Source: Sebastes aleutianus (Eukaryota; Chordata; Actinopteri; Perciformes; Sebastidae). Taken from it: a DNA stretch of 64,000 bases. Every line of letters starts with the position of its first letter. Within the stretch, counting starts at the first letter, position 1. Where the stretch lies: assembly GCA_916700875.1 (NCBI GenBank), contig CAKAKS010000022.1, positions 16,984,065-17,048,064 on the forward strand, in the 5' to 3' direction. The position numbers and the translations under genes are program-made. Under the pieces are notes generated by a model. That model was not told the origin of the DNA. It saw only the letters and a list, made by a program, of their open reading frames with translations, and made no database searches. This document shows, piece by piece, positions 1-10,661 of this stretch.

Positions 1-34
1 TTCAGAGGTTGTAGCGGGCTCTGTCTTAAAGAAA

Positions 35-225
35 GAGTAAAGATACTGGTATCATGTGACGCTAGAAAACTTAAAGATCAATTGGTAACAACCGTGTCAT
101 GTTAGCTTGTCAAGAAGGAACGCTAAATAACGCTCCAAATTTACGCTACATTTTGGCGAGGATAAACTGGCCTGGCCATTTTCAAAGGGGTCCCTTGACC
201 TCTGACCTCTGACCTCAAGATATGT
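35..225. repeat. Fragment of the TAGGGCTGTCA hAT family
   Basis: It shares the family's internal sequence (gaagatactggtatcat-like start, ttttggcgagga, aaaggggtcccttgacctc) with the complete copy at 43527-44256. Both ends are lost. Confidence 0.7.
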
Positions 226-364
226 GAATGAAAACTCTGAGATTAACAGAGTGAAGACTGTATTTTATGAGATAAAAACAGATGTTGACAAATTACAGAA
301 TAAACTGCAATATATCTTATTGCAATACTCAGCATATCGCAAAATGTTTAAAATCGAAATAAGA

Positions 365-880
365 TCGATGGTTAAAAAAAGTTATTTATATAAAACGGTC
401 ACTATATCGTGACAGAAGTGCATGAGACAGGTAATCTGAAGAAAATCATGTGCCTCTGTGTCCTCCGTTGCTCCTAACGGCATCTGCAAGATTTCACAGA
501 CCGGAGGAAAACAACCAATCACAGCCGAGCTGGAGCCTTGCCGCCCAGCTGCCGTCTAAACGGTCAAACTAGGCAGCGCTGATCAAATATGAATCAATAT
601 TCTGTTACTGTATTGCTAATTTCTCGCCTCAGATGTTCTCAGAAACATCTTGTAGTTTACTGTTTAGCTGTAAAATTATAAAAGTTTGTGACCCGGCAGC
701 CATGTTTAGAGCAGTTGAGGAAATACCAAGCACCGCCCACCAGCCAGAGAACAGCCAATAGGAACGCTCTCTCTCTGTGAAATGACCTGTGATTGGCCAA
801 AGTCTCCCGTCATGGACTAGTTTTTTTAAAGCCTGAAAACAGAGCCACGAGGAGGTGCAGAAGTCTAGTTTTGGTCTGGT
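365..880 (+). repeat. Diverged copy of the TTAAAGCTGAAGTAGGC MITE family
   Basis: It matches the complete copy at 30661-31291 across the cggtcactatatcgtgaca block, the ggcagcgctgatcaaatatg block and the gaaaacagagccacgaggagg block. The terminal repeats are not intact here. Confidence 0.75.
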
Positions 881-1136
881 CAGTGTTAAGAACCTCAGCT
901 GAGCGTCATTTTGTGACGTCCAACAGGTTAAATATAGAAAACACACCCTTTATTGTGAAAGCACATTATGAAGTAAGACCTACTGGAAATGTCAGATTTA
1001 CTGTATGAGCACACCCCTCTTCAGACTCTGGTCAGGAACAAACCTCATGGAAAGTTTTACTTCTTCACACCGCCTCAAAACATTCCCATTGAGATACAAA
1101 GGAAACACTGTTGAGCATGAGGTGTTTATGTTTGCA

Positions 1137-1158
1137 TGTGTGTGTGTGTGTGTGTGTG
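1137..1158. repeat. (TG)n microsatellite
   Basis: A pure TG dinucleotide run of about 11 units, read directly. Confidence 0.95.
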
Positions 1159-2516
1159 GACCCGAGTTGACCGTAGTGGTGTGTTTCACTGTGTAAGTGG
1201 GCCGTTGCAGCTGTGGTTAAGGTGGGGATAGGTGATGCATGTGTGAGCACCTCCTCTGAATAAACAAGGTGGACTGCTGAAGGACTCAATGACATCATTT
1301 GCAGCACCTCCTCCTCCTCCGATACAAACACACACACAGACCTGACTGGCTTCACTGTCTGCAAATGTTTCTTTGAGTCCTTTAGTAGGAAGTAGACCAG
1401 GGCAGATCGTTTAGCATCTGACATTCATCCTCTCTCCTCTTTAACCAGATTCGTACTCACACATTTATGCAAAAACATTAACTGATAATCAAATGCATTT
1501 ACATTACCATGGATAGATTTTACCTCGTCAAAACTCAGCTTTCATCCCTGTTATTTATGGAACTGAACAAAATATTTCAGTGAGATTAGTTTTCAGATGA
1601 ATACATAATAAAATGTGATGTTTTTTTTAATTAATGTATTGTTTGATTATTTTATATACCAGTCTTGTCGATCTGTTAAAGGTTCTATATCCTACTTTTT
1701 CATTTCTGAAAAGTTCTGCATCATAAAGTATATTGCTAATGAAAATTACATTGAGATCTATTATAAAACGATCATAACTTCTTGTTATGCAGACAGTACT
1801 TCATCCCATGCATACAGTGATAGCGGTGTATCTACTCCGATTACAATCGTGCGACCACCTCCGTGTGGGAAGAAGAGCAGGACGCCATGATTTGACTTGA
1901 CTTTTGAGAGGTCTCGCAATCTGGCAAAAAGGGCCTGTCGTCTGATGAGCTCCGCTCTGAGAGACCCACCTGGCACAAATCGACTCAGGCAGTCATTTAG
2001 ACAGCCCAGGATTGGGGTTGAGGACCTCTGCGTGAATGTAATTCAAGTCTCCTTTTACTCCAGCACAAGGAACCGGTGGGGAAAGTGCTTTTGAAATGGC
2101 AAGATTTATCGAAATGAAACAGATCCTGGAACTGACGCTTTGCATTGAAGAGTTTTTTTTTATTTCTTTTAACTTGCAAAAGCAAAAACCCATTTCTCAG
2201 ACATCTGAAGATGGGGAGAAAGCTAAAATACCACCTTGAGGAGAAAGGAGACTTTTTCTCATTTCATTTTATTTCCAGACAGCACTGGAGGGGGCGGGGG
2301 GTCTGGAGTTGTATGGACAGGTGAAAACGTGCCGCACAGAACACCCACGAAGGGCCGTGTCTGAGAGCGTGATGCCGCTTTGGCCGTGCGGATACTTGAT
2401 ATAAATCACACCTAAGTCAGTGGCCCTGTGCGACAATCTATGGTGCTCCACGTACACGTAGCATCAGATTTATACGTGCAGGGCTGCTTCTAGTAGCCGT
2501 AGTAATTATTACACGA

Positions 2517-2640
2517 GTAAAGGAGGAAGTCAGGTAACTTTCACCCAGGAGACTGACGTTTGTGTCCTGTGTGAAACCAAAAGTCAACGTTGACTTATTT
2601 TAACTTACGTAACTTACCTAAAGGTACAATGTGTAGGATT
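2517..2640 (-). repeat. Short dispersed repeat fragment
   Basis: It shares the tcaacgttgactt block and the surrounding gtgtgaaaccaaaagtc / cccaggagac words, in inverted order, with 7081-7270. This is a repeat family of unknown class. Confidence 0.45.
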
Positions 2641-2737
2641 TAGCAGCATCTAATGGCAAAAAGAACGGGGCTTTGATGACGTCTGTCGGGGGGGGGAATC
2701 GGGGCCAAAATTAGCTGGATTCTCGTGTAGTGTGTGC

Positions 2738-3415
2738 TATGGATGCACCGATACCCGATACCAGTATCGGGTATCGGGTCCGATACTTTGCTTATGTACT
2801 CGTACTCGCAAAACGGCTCCGATACCACTTTACAGCATCGTGACGTTAACCTCTTTCGTGTCCTATCGCACGCGCTCACGCTCCACCTCCCCGACAGTGC
2901 GGGCGAGACGGGCCGGTGGTGCGCCCGACCTCGCTGGGCCGAGATCCCACCTCAGGTGGTGCGCGCCGGCCCTCACTTTCACTGCGCCACGGGGTTTTGC
3001 TTGCACCCTCTGACTCGCGTGTGTGTTAGACTCCTTGGTCCGTGTTTCAAGACGGGTCGGGTGGGTTGCCGACATCGCCGCAGACCCCTGGCACCTTTTA
3101 CGTGGACCGAGCCCCGCCCTGGGGGCACGACGCGTTTGGGGCGCACAAAGGACAGTCCGCCCCGGTGATATTTGGCCACGGCCCCGGGTAGCACCTTCGC
3201 CCCGAGCCTTTCCAAGCCGACCTAGAGCGGGTCGCGGCGCACCGCCTCGTATGCGGGTCTCCCCAGCATGCCGTGTGTCGCTCACACCCTCCAGCTGGCT
3301 GTTAACGAGGGTCTTTTGGCACTGAGAAGTACTCGTATCGGTACTCGGTATTGGCGAGTACCGAAATGTAAGTACTTTTATTCGGTCTGAAAAAAGTGGT
3401 ATCGGTGCATCCCTA
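2738..3415. mobile_element. hAT-type MITE carrying a 28S rRNA segment
   Basis: The 678-bp element begins TATGGATGCACCGATAC and ends GTATCGGTGCATCCCTA, near-perfect terminal inverted repeats. It is flanked by near-identical 8-bp duplications, gtgtgtgc (2730-2737) and gtgtgcgc (3416-3423), as expected for hAT transposition. The ends are GATAC-rich; the GC-rich middle (about 2845-3250) is antisense large-subunit rRNA. No transposase is present, so it depends on an autonomous relative. Confidence 0.8.
2845..3250 (-). pseudogene. 28S rRNA fragment (D2-D3 region), inside a hAT element
   Basis: On the plus strand, the bases around 3031-3065 contain CCGTGTTTCAAGACGGG, the universally conserved complement of a core LSU rRNA site, followed by TCGGGTGGGT. 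To the left, 2862-2910 matches the antisense of the stretch coding GGGAGGTGGAGC in vertebrate 28S, and the 3145-3240 segment resembles fish D2 stem sequence (CCGAGCCTTTCCAAGCCGAC). The gene fragment is therefore on the minus strand, runs across the D2/D3 region, and has small substitutions and a probable shortening of the variable D2 arm. It is not a functional rRNA gene. Boundaries are approximate. Confidence 0.85.
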
Positions 3416-3540
3416 GTGTGCGCCCGGCATTAGGAGGCAGAAGTAAATACAACTTTTTCGGAGCACACTAAAGACTTTCTCACCCTCAGTCTCAATCATC
3501 TCACTGCAACAATATGCAGATAGAGAAAGAGTTAAAGACG

Positions 3541-3558
3541 CACACACACACACACACA
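3541..3558. repeat. (CA)n microsatellite
   Basis: A pure CA run of about 9 units. Confidence 0.93.
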
Positions 3559-4275
3559 TGCCAACACACCCGAGACAAGCGCCCAGAATCCACGTCGCCA
3601 TGACAACTCTGCCGAGCTGGGGCCCCCACTGCGGGATATCGAATGGGATTCCTCTGCTCGTTATTTCCTCAAATGCTTGCTCTCGCTCCTCTATTTTTTT
3701 TTCTTCAGAGAGGCGGTCGTTATTCTGTCTGAGATATCGGCCTTAAAATGATAACGTGGGTGTGAACTGACAGGATTGCATAGTTACGGGATGAATAATG
3801 TATCTCACACAGTTACATGCAAACAGACACAATATGTGGTAAAGACAAGAAGGACCGGCTCAAAGCTCAAATCCGTACAAAAAAGAAAATCACGCCACAC
3901 CACACAACGCTGCTTTTCCAAACTGCAATTTTCAAAAGAAATATTACGACAACACATGAGTAATGGCGGCGTATTGTTATGCTGCAATCACTGAGTGTTT
4001 TAGTTATTTGCTGAAAACCAGCACTGGTGTATTTATTACTGTACAATAGAGAGAGAAAGCTTCGTTCTAGCCAGAAAATTGAGTCTTGAGTCTTTGTATG
4101 TTTGGCGTTTAATGTGTGTTTTTGAATAAAAACAGAGCTTTTGAAAATGCTTAAGGTATGAAAGTTTTATGTGAATCCCTCGCTCTCAGGTAAAATGCTT
4201 TTTAGTTTTATTCACGACACAGAAAAGCACTCCAAAGTTGAGAAGCACTTCAGGAATATCTCTCTCCCTGCGCGC

Positions 4276-4302
4276 GTGTGTGTGTGTGTGTGTGTGTGTG
4301 TG
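4276..4302. repeat. (TG)n microsatellite
   Basis: A TG run of about 13 units, preceded by a short CG run (cgcgcg), which suggests some alternating purine-pyrimidine potential. Confidence 0.93.
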
Positions 4303-4430
4303 AGGAAACACTGTGAATCTTCTAATCAAGACACATGGATTTGCAATCAGCGTCTGGCGAGAGACGGGTAATTAAGTCTGGGCCACTTCTGGGCTGCAGC
4401 GTAACACACACATGCATGCACAAACAGGGG

Positions 4431-4432
<2 letters not shown>

Positions 4433-4465
<33 letters not shown>
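4433..4465. repeat. (CA)n microsatellite
   Basis: A CA run of about 16 units; a second short CA run follows at 4471-4480. Confidence 0.93.
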
Positions 4466-4467
<2 letters not shown>

Positions 4468-5272
4468 TACACACACACACGTCATTTTCATTATATTCCC
4501 AATGACGGGAGAATACCTAAATGAGATATCAATTATAATTATAAGACCACGAGAATCTATTCTCGGTCATGCCCCGACACAATCACACACACTCACTCTT
4601 TCCCCCTAAAAAGGAAACTCATAACCATAATTCTCTCACACAAAAGGGAAGATTGACATCAAATCCATGTCACACGGTACACCAGCGGCAGATATAGAGT
4701 TTCTTTGTCCTTCCTTTACAAATCCATACAATCAGGCTTGTATTCACAGCTATCAGTCTTTGTGTCTGTGTGTGTGTGTGTGTCGGCGTTTTTGGCTCAC
4801 TTGTGTCTCAAATTGTAGCCCGCTTGGCTCTACCACAGTTCACCAGGGCTTCTCTCTGACCCCGTGAACACTGGAATACCTCGTTTGTGGGAACAAAAAA
4901 AGAGGGTGGGCGAGTGTGAGGGAGATAAAGATGGAGAGTTGGAGAGGAGAGGGAAGAATAAAGAACAGAAAAGCGATAGGGACTAACTCACAAACCCTCT
5001 CAAAATGAACACCATTTCAAGTGAAAACATTATCAGTAATAAAATGCTAATTGAATTAAATATCAGGTGGTATTCACTAAACCTGAGTGCTCTCATGCAA
5101 ATATAACCAAACAATGAGTCAGGGTAACACGTCATGCATTTCTGAAGTTAAATAGGCCCTCAAGGACTTTTTATCAGCTTCAACATGCAGCACACAGAAC
5201 TCATATTTTACAGGAGCTGTGCCTGCAGTGAAATAAATGATGAGGTTATATGCATTTAAAGTCAAAATGAGC

Positions 5273-5469
5273 TTAAAGCTAGAGTTGGTAATCTAGAGAA
5301 ATTAGCAAGAGTACACTGCATTTTAAAAGTTATCCAATCGAACAAACCCAGCCCAGTGATGCCAACTCTTTTCCAATGAAAGCAGCAAGCAGCTCTAGCT
5401 CCAAGTTGAAAAATCTAACGAGAAAATCGTCATGTCCCTACAAAGCCACTCCCCCTATAAGAACACAAT
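5273..5469. repeat. Fragment of a TTAAAGCTAGAG repeat
   Basis: It begins at a TTAA (gcTTAAAGCTAGAGTTGG) and resembles a fish MITE terminus. The copy is broken at the adjacent TACGA array. The class is inferred from the TTAA end only. Confidence 0.4.
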
Positions 5470-5534
5470 ATACGATACGATACGATACGATACGATACGA
5501 TACGATACGATACGATACGATACGATACGATACG
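5470..5534. repeat. (TACGA)n pentanucleotide array
   Basis: Thirteen nearly perfect 5-bp units of TACGA. On the minus strand it reads TCGTA, which produces a repetitive YRIVS peptide by chance. Confidence 0.97.
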
Positions 5535-5697
5535 TTTACGAGTGACCAGCAGGACTGAGAGTAATCAGACAACACAGAGAGACACATGGAAACACATGTG
5601 AGAGCACAGACACACACTGCTGGTCGGCCAGGAGCCACGCGCAACGCACAATACTGTACTTGTCATTGTTTTGCATTCTGTTGCTCTCACTCTTTTT

Positions 5698-5698
<1 letters not shown>

Positions 5699-5734
<36 letters not shown>
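5699..5734. repeat. Compound (TC)n(AC)n microsatellite
   Basis: A TC run passes directly into an AC run. Confidence 0.93.
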
Positions 5735-6046
5735 TCCTGAATGCCCACTGGAGTTTGATTGAACAATGTAATTAGCTGTAATTATCACTCATTAAAATTG
5801 TTAAAGATCCCCCCCTGTCGTGTCAGACTGCAGGTGTGTGTCTGACGAAGTCTAACACACAAACACACACACACACATGCATACTTACATACAGACACAA
5901 CCTCAGCAAGACAACGACTGCAACAGCTGTGGCCTCAGTACCTTTGTTTCTAATAAATGTTGACAGGGTTTCTATTTCTGCGCCAAATCATTCGTGACAT
6001 CTTTGAAAACAGGTTAGAAACGGTCAATATGACACTTGTGGAATAT

Positions 6047-6125
6047 ATCCATCCATCCATCCATTATTTGTAACCGCTGATGCTTTACACCCTGAACAAG
6101 TTGCCAGTCAATCACAGGGCCTTGA
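6047..6125 (-). mobile_element. LINE (L2/Maui-like) 3' tail fragment
   Basis: It contains (ATCC)n at 6048-6062, followed by acaccctgaacaagttgcca and gtcaatcacagggcc. These match the usual 3' end of fish L2-type LINEs (short tandem tail, then a 'caccctggacaagtcgccag'-like segment) in minus orientation. Only the tail is present. Confidence 0.6.
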
Positions 6126-6581
6126 GCAAAATATGAATCTAGTAAACGCATTTCAATCAGACGGGATGTTTTTTTCCAGCTGCAAATATTTTGCAATAAC
6201 ACGGTATAATAATACATGAGGAGTGGATGTCTTCAGCACCTGAGAATAAACAACTCCCACGTTCTGCTTTCCTTAGCTGTGAAAGTTCAGAGCCTCTGCA
6301 AAAAAATTCATGCAACCTTTCCTCTCAATAATTATAATAACATCATGCACAAGACGTCTAAAATATTCAAAGAAGCGCATTCATGCAGCCATAAAAATGG
6401 CAGCTGTGGCTCTGATGTGCATTCTCTTTTGCCATTAGTGTCACCATTAACAGATCAACGCATCCTCACACAACGGTTTGTATGATCTCTTACGAAAAGT
6501 TATACTTCATTTTTCATGCGTTTTCCTATGAATGTTCATGAGTCAATTTCTGCTCCAGTCTTTTCAAAATAAAACTACTTA

Positions 6582-7077
6582 AGCCAAGTTCACACTACAC
6601 AACTTGCACAAGATCTTTCACCGAGGAGGAATCCACGACGAGGTCTCAAAACTACGTTTTGGCACATAAACACGCGAGACATACACGGTAAATGACCGAT
6701 ATTGTTATTGGCACGTGTGTTTACAAAGAAGCCTGTTTCCACACTCTTTTTTATTCCTCTAGGTGCAACAACAACTTTGCTCCGTGTTGCAAATGCAGCA
6801 CCTACAGTAAGTTCTTATTGTAACAGGCGACCCCTCGTCCTCCAGGTTTACCCTTAACCCCGTGTCTTGCGCTCTCATTGGCTGTAGCTCATGACCGGAG
6901 TCCCCGACAGGTCCAGATATTTAGCATGCTAGATATCTGTAATGTGTGTGCGAGGCACTGACAACAGTTCACACATGACTCTCGAGCGCCGATGTGCGAG
7001 CGGCGTTTGGCGGTGAGCTCCAAAAACTGTCTGGGAGCGGAAAATCGAGGCTTGAGTCGTGTAGTGTGAACTAGGCA
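6582..7077. mobile_element. Harbinger-like MITE
   Basis: Terminal inverted repeats AGCCAAGTTCACACTACAC (left) and GTGTAGTGTGAACTAGGCA (right) are flanked by the trinucleotide TTA on both sides. A 3-bp TWA duplication is a feature of PIF/Harbinger elements. The 496-bp interior encodes nothing recognisable. Confidence 0.65.
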
Positions 7078-7080
7078 TTA

Positions 7081-7270
7081 GGTTTAACAACAAAACTACT
7101 CAGTTAGGTTCAGGAAAGGAACGCGGTTTGGGTTAAAATAACTCAGGAAGTGGAATAACTTAAGTACGGAAGTCACGTTACAAATAAATCAACGTTGACT
7201 TCTGGTTTCACACGGGGTATGAACACTGGTCTCCTGGGAGAACGTTTTGTGTTTTCTGACCATCCGTCCC
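7081..7270 (+). repeat. Short dispersed repeat fragment
   Basis: It is the inverted counterpart of 2517-2640 (tcaacgttgacttctggt, ggtctcctgggag). It begins with ggtttaacaacaaaactac, resembling the sequence at 51045-51125, and lies directly after the Harbinger-like MITE. Class unknown. Confidence 0.45.
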
Positions 7271-7349
7271 AACCACAAATTTTGTGGTCTACATATGAAT
7301 TATAGTGCATTACTTTTTCGTAGGTATAATAAATTACTACAAGTATGTG

Positions 7350-7352
<3 letters not shown>

Positions 7353-7419
<67 letters not shown>
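7353..7419. repeat. (TG)n microsatellite, long
   Basis: A perfect TG run of about 33 units, one of the longest in the window and probably polymorphic. Confidence 0.97.
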
Positions 7420-7420
<1 letters not shown>

Positions 7421-7531
7421 TGAAGAGTGCCGTGGAGGGAGGGATTTCTTAAGTAGCGCTTCAGGGTGGACAACATCATTTTGCACTTTGGAGGGGTCCA
7501 TGGTGCATGTAAAGGCATGTGTGCGCACACA

Positions 7532-7534
<3 letters not shown>

Positions 7535-7564
<30 letters not shown>
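7535..7564. repeat. (CA)n microsatellite
   Basis: A CA run of about 15 units; with the TG run at 7353-7419 it forms an inverted pair around a unique 115-bp spacer. Confidence 0.94.
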
Positions 7565-7566
<2 letters not shown>

Positions 7567-7672
7567 GTACATGAACAGACAGCTCTTTCTCTCTCTCTCT
7601 CTCTGAAATCACCATGGCGATTGCCGCTCAAGTGGATGGCAGTGTTGCTTTGAAACAAAAAGGAATAGTGGA

Positions 7673-7694
7673 ACACACACACACACACACACAC
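7673..7694. repeat. (CA)n microsatellite
   Basis: A CA run of about 11 units. Confidence 0.93.
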
Positions 7695-8380
7695 GGGTTG
7701 CCAGGTTGTTGACAGTGCTCAGTGAAGGGATGCCAGCTTGGCCGTTATTTCCCCCGCCACCCCACCTTTTGGGATCTCAAGGCTCATGAAGGCTTCAAAT
7801 GAACGAGCAAATTGGATTAAAAATACACAATTGAAAGGAAGCCAAGAGGGCTTCACCATGACAGAGAGAGAAAATATGTGAATCAGAGGAGGCCAACGGA
7901 GCAGCAGCATGGATAAAAGCAGATAATGATGTATCCTAATTAGGGTCCCTAATGAAGCTGATTTCGCTGCTGATCTTCATCAAACTATTTTAATATCTGT
8001 AAATAATGCTTATATTTTAATACAGCTGCATGGTGCAGGTTAATACTAGAGTAAGTCATTTTTCATTTAATTTGACACAGAACAGCTACGTCCCCTGCAT
8101 CCCTGATTTCCCTGCTAATGCTATTCTTTTGTAAAAATATCTTTAGAGAGAGCGTCATTGTGGAACTGTCGTGGCAGGAAGGTTTGGACCAACAGCAGCA
8201 CCACAGAGATGTGGCACACCTGCAAAATGTCACTAAAATAGAGGCAAAGCAATTCTTTAAAAGTGGAAAACAGCTCCCTGTCAGAGCGGATATCTGTCTG
8301 GAAACGGCTAATAGTGTTTTAAAGAAGCACAGAGGGGCATTTTTGACAGCTTGGATAGCTGGAGTACAATGGTTTAGAAC

Positions 8381-8560
8381 AGGGGTTCTCAACCTTCTGT
8401 ATCCTGAGGCCCGTTTCTGATTGTTAAAAACATTTCAGAGGATCACCTTCCCAAATAAATTACAAACTCCAACAACATTTTTTCGTTTCAAAAACCACTC
8501 AACTTTGTGTCACTGCATCAGAGACATATGTGTCTGTAAATGGGAGACTTGGCTTAGATA
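8381..8560. mobile_element. hAT element left-end fragment
   Basis: It begins CAGGGGTTCTCAACCTTCTG, the typical terminus of a vertebrate hAT (Charlie-like) element, and continues tcctgaggcccgtttctg. The opposite terminus is not found before the AT-rich tract. Confidence 0.55.
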
Positions 8561-8597
8561 CTGATTAAAAATGCTCTGATCGGGAATCTGGTGAGTG

Positions 8598-8770
8598 AAT
8601 TTATTTTATTTTATTTTATTTTTATTTTATTTTATTTATTCATTTTTATTTCTTAAATATTATAATTATTTTTACTTATTTTTTTTTAACTTTAATTTGC
8701 TTAATATTTTTCATAATTTATTATTATTATTATTTAATAATATTTGAATTTATATTATTCACATTCTTAA
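8598..8770. repeat. TTTTA-rich low-complexity tract
   Basis: An imperfect TTTTA array (8598-8651) passes into general AT-rich sequence with short ATT runs. Confidence 0.9.
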
Positions 8771-9769
8771 TATTGCTTCTAAATAGAACATTTCAAATCC
8801 TGCATGTCACACTCTTGTTAATTTGTAATTTAGCACAAGAGGAAGATTTTGATTCATGTGTTGATGCGAGCGCGGTGACAAACGATCTAATGCGTCTGTC
8901 ATTTATCTAAGCAGATAAGATTCTCTGACAACAATCTCTCATGCACATCAGCAATGACAAATTAAAGATGAAGAGGGCCTGAAGCATTTTTATTCTGAAG
9001 TGACAGATGCCCTATTTAAAGTGGCAACTTTTCAACTTTTCCCCTCTTAGCGTTTCCAAGTGGTGTTATTGTCGGCGCCGCTGTCGCAAAGACAACCGGA
9101 TCAGATATATAGTAGGAATATAGTAAGTTTCACCGCTGCTCATTTTTAGAAAGGCCACCGCAAGAAAACGTACAACAACAACAAAATGTAAAAGTATAAT
9201 TAGGCTCACACTTTCATGGAAATGCACTCAAGGCAAGCTGACCTCACAAGCCTGAGGAACATGATCGATGTAATGAGCCTGTGAGTTTGCATGTGTAAGA
9301 ATACCCTCGAGTGTGTGGGAAGAGTGTTTTTGTGAGCATGTATGTTCATTAAAAAGCTGGAGGTGTGGGCACTTTTCCTCAGCTTAGTATCCCCAGAAAC
9401 AGATGTCGAGATGCACCCTTGATACTGATTCAATCACTCCAATTACCAAGAAGCAGATATTCTTCCACACAAAGTAAATCTACACCCAGCTCACAGCTTT
9501 AAAGTTCTATGCCTGCATACCTTATACATATATGGCTCGTATATATACTGGCTTCCACACTTTAGAGACACCTTGTCATTCATATAGAGTGTAGTCAGCC
9601 AGCCAGGTAGATTTACAGACGGTGAGAGACAGACTGTTACCAAACGTCTTGGAGATTAAATGCAAACTAATCACAAATCAAGTACTGTATACTTCTTTAA
9701 AAATGATCTTTTTTGTGTTTAATTCTCTTAATAAAATATCTGAAAATGAACAGAATTCATGACAATTAA

Positions 9770-10424
9770 TGAAGATTGTTTGTTCCTTTGAATAGAGTTA
9801 TTTTCAGGTAATTATGTCACATAACTAGCTATTATGTGCTAGCTAATACTGGCATCATATGAAACTATAAAACCTAATGAACTGCAAACGTACACTAAAT
9901 TTTGGCGAGGAAAAACGGGCATGGTCATTTTCAAAGGGGTCCCTTGACCTCTAACCTCAAGATATGTGAATGAAAAAGGGTTCTATGGGTACCCACGAGT
10001 CTCCCCTTTACAGACATGCCCACTTTATGATAATCACATACAGTTTGGGGGCAAGTCATAGTCAAGTCAGCACACTGACACACTGACAGCTGTTGTTGCC
10101 TGTTGGGCTGCAGTTTACAGTTATGATTTGAGCATATTCTTTATGCGTAAATGCAGTACCTGTGAGGGTTTCTGGACAATACTTGGCATTGTTTTGTGTT
10201 TGTAATTGATTTCTAGACATAAATATATACACGCATTTGCATAAATCAAGCATATTTATCCATGTTAATATAAAGTATTAAACCCGACAAATCTATATTT
10301 CTTTTATTTTTTATTTTTTATATATATATCTATATATCTATAGATATATAGATATATAGCTAGTTATGTGACATAATTAGCTGAAAATACCCAATTTAAA
10401 GCATTTAAAGCAAACAATCTTTGT
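9770..10424. repeat. Inverted-repeat element containing a hAT-family fragment
   Basis: The left arm (about 9772-9831, with aattatgtcacataactagc) is the reverse complement of the right arm (about 10357-10424, with gctagttatgtgacataatt). Between them lies an internal fragment of the TAGGGCTGTCA hAT family (9855-10260) and an AT-rich palindromic tract (10311-10357). The class of the outer element is unknown. Confidence 0.65.
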
Positions 10425-10584
10425 GAAACAACAGCAATGTTTTAATGCTTAAACACAGTAACTCCCAGAGGAAATGCTTTGGTCCTACTCTATACTCTGT
10501 AGGAGAAAAACATCAACGATCATCAATCAACATCGGTCAGATCATTACTGAAATATCGGCACACTCCCACCTACTACTACTCAC

Positions 10585-10661
10585 CCAAGAGGTTTTTCCG
10601 AGCGACTACCCAACGATCCAACCACCTCTCCGAGAGTACAGTAGGCCTGGCCCAGAAAGTC
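10585..10661 (-). CDS. cpne8: cpne8 coding exon 6
   Basis: This 77-bp exon encodes DFLGQAYCTLGEVVGSLGSR followed by SEKPL and the first two bases of a glycine codon. It is the end of C2A and begins with the final calcium-binding aspartate (HDFLG motif). Its acceptor is CTGTGCAG and its donor GTGAGT. It ends in phase 2; the next exon should begin with one base completing glycine and then a VPGKKCGTI-like segment. I could not find that exon between 1 and 10584. Confidence 0.92.

Larger units (their letters stand above)
1..10584 (-). other. cpne8 intron 6 (part)
   Basis: No exon is recognised here. The stretch holds fragments of dispersed elements (35-225, 365-880), the rRNA-carrying hAT element (2738-3415), a Harbinger-like MITE (6582-7077), a LINE tail (6047-6125), many CA/TG microsatellites, an AT-rich tract (8598-8770) and an inverted-repeat element (about 9770-10420). 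The remaining sequence (for example 1200-2500 and 9060-9700) looks unique and I see nothing definite in it. Confidence 0.7.

Noticed and set aside
2734..3325. Several overlapping ORFs of 78-144 codons on both strands
   Set aside because: They are caused by the GC-rich 28S rRNA fragment inside the hAT element; overlapping frames on both strands are typical of rDNA.
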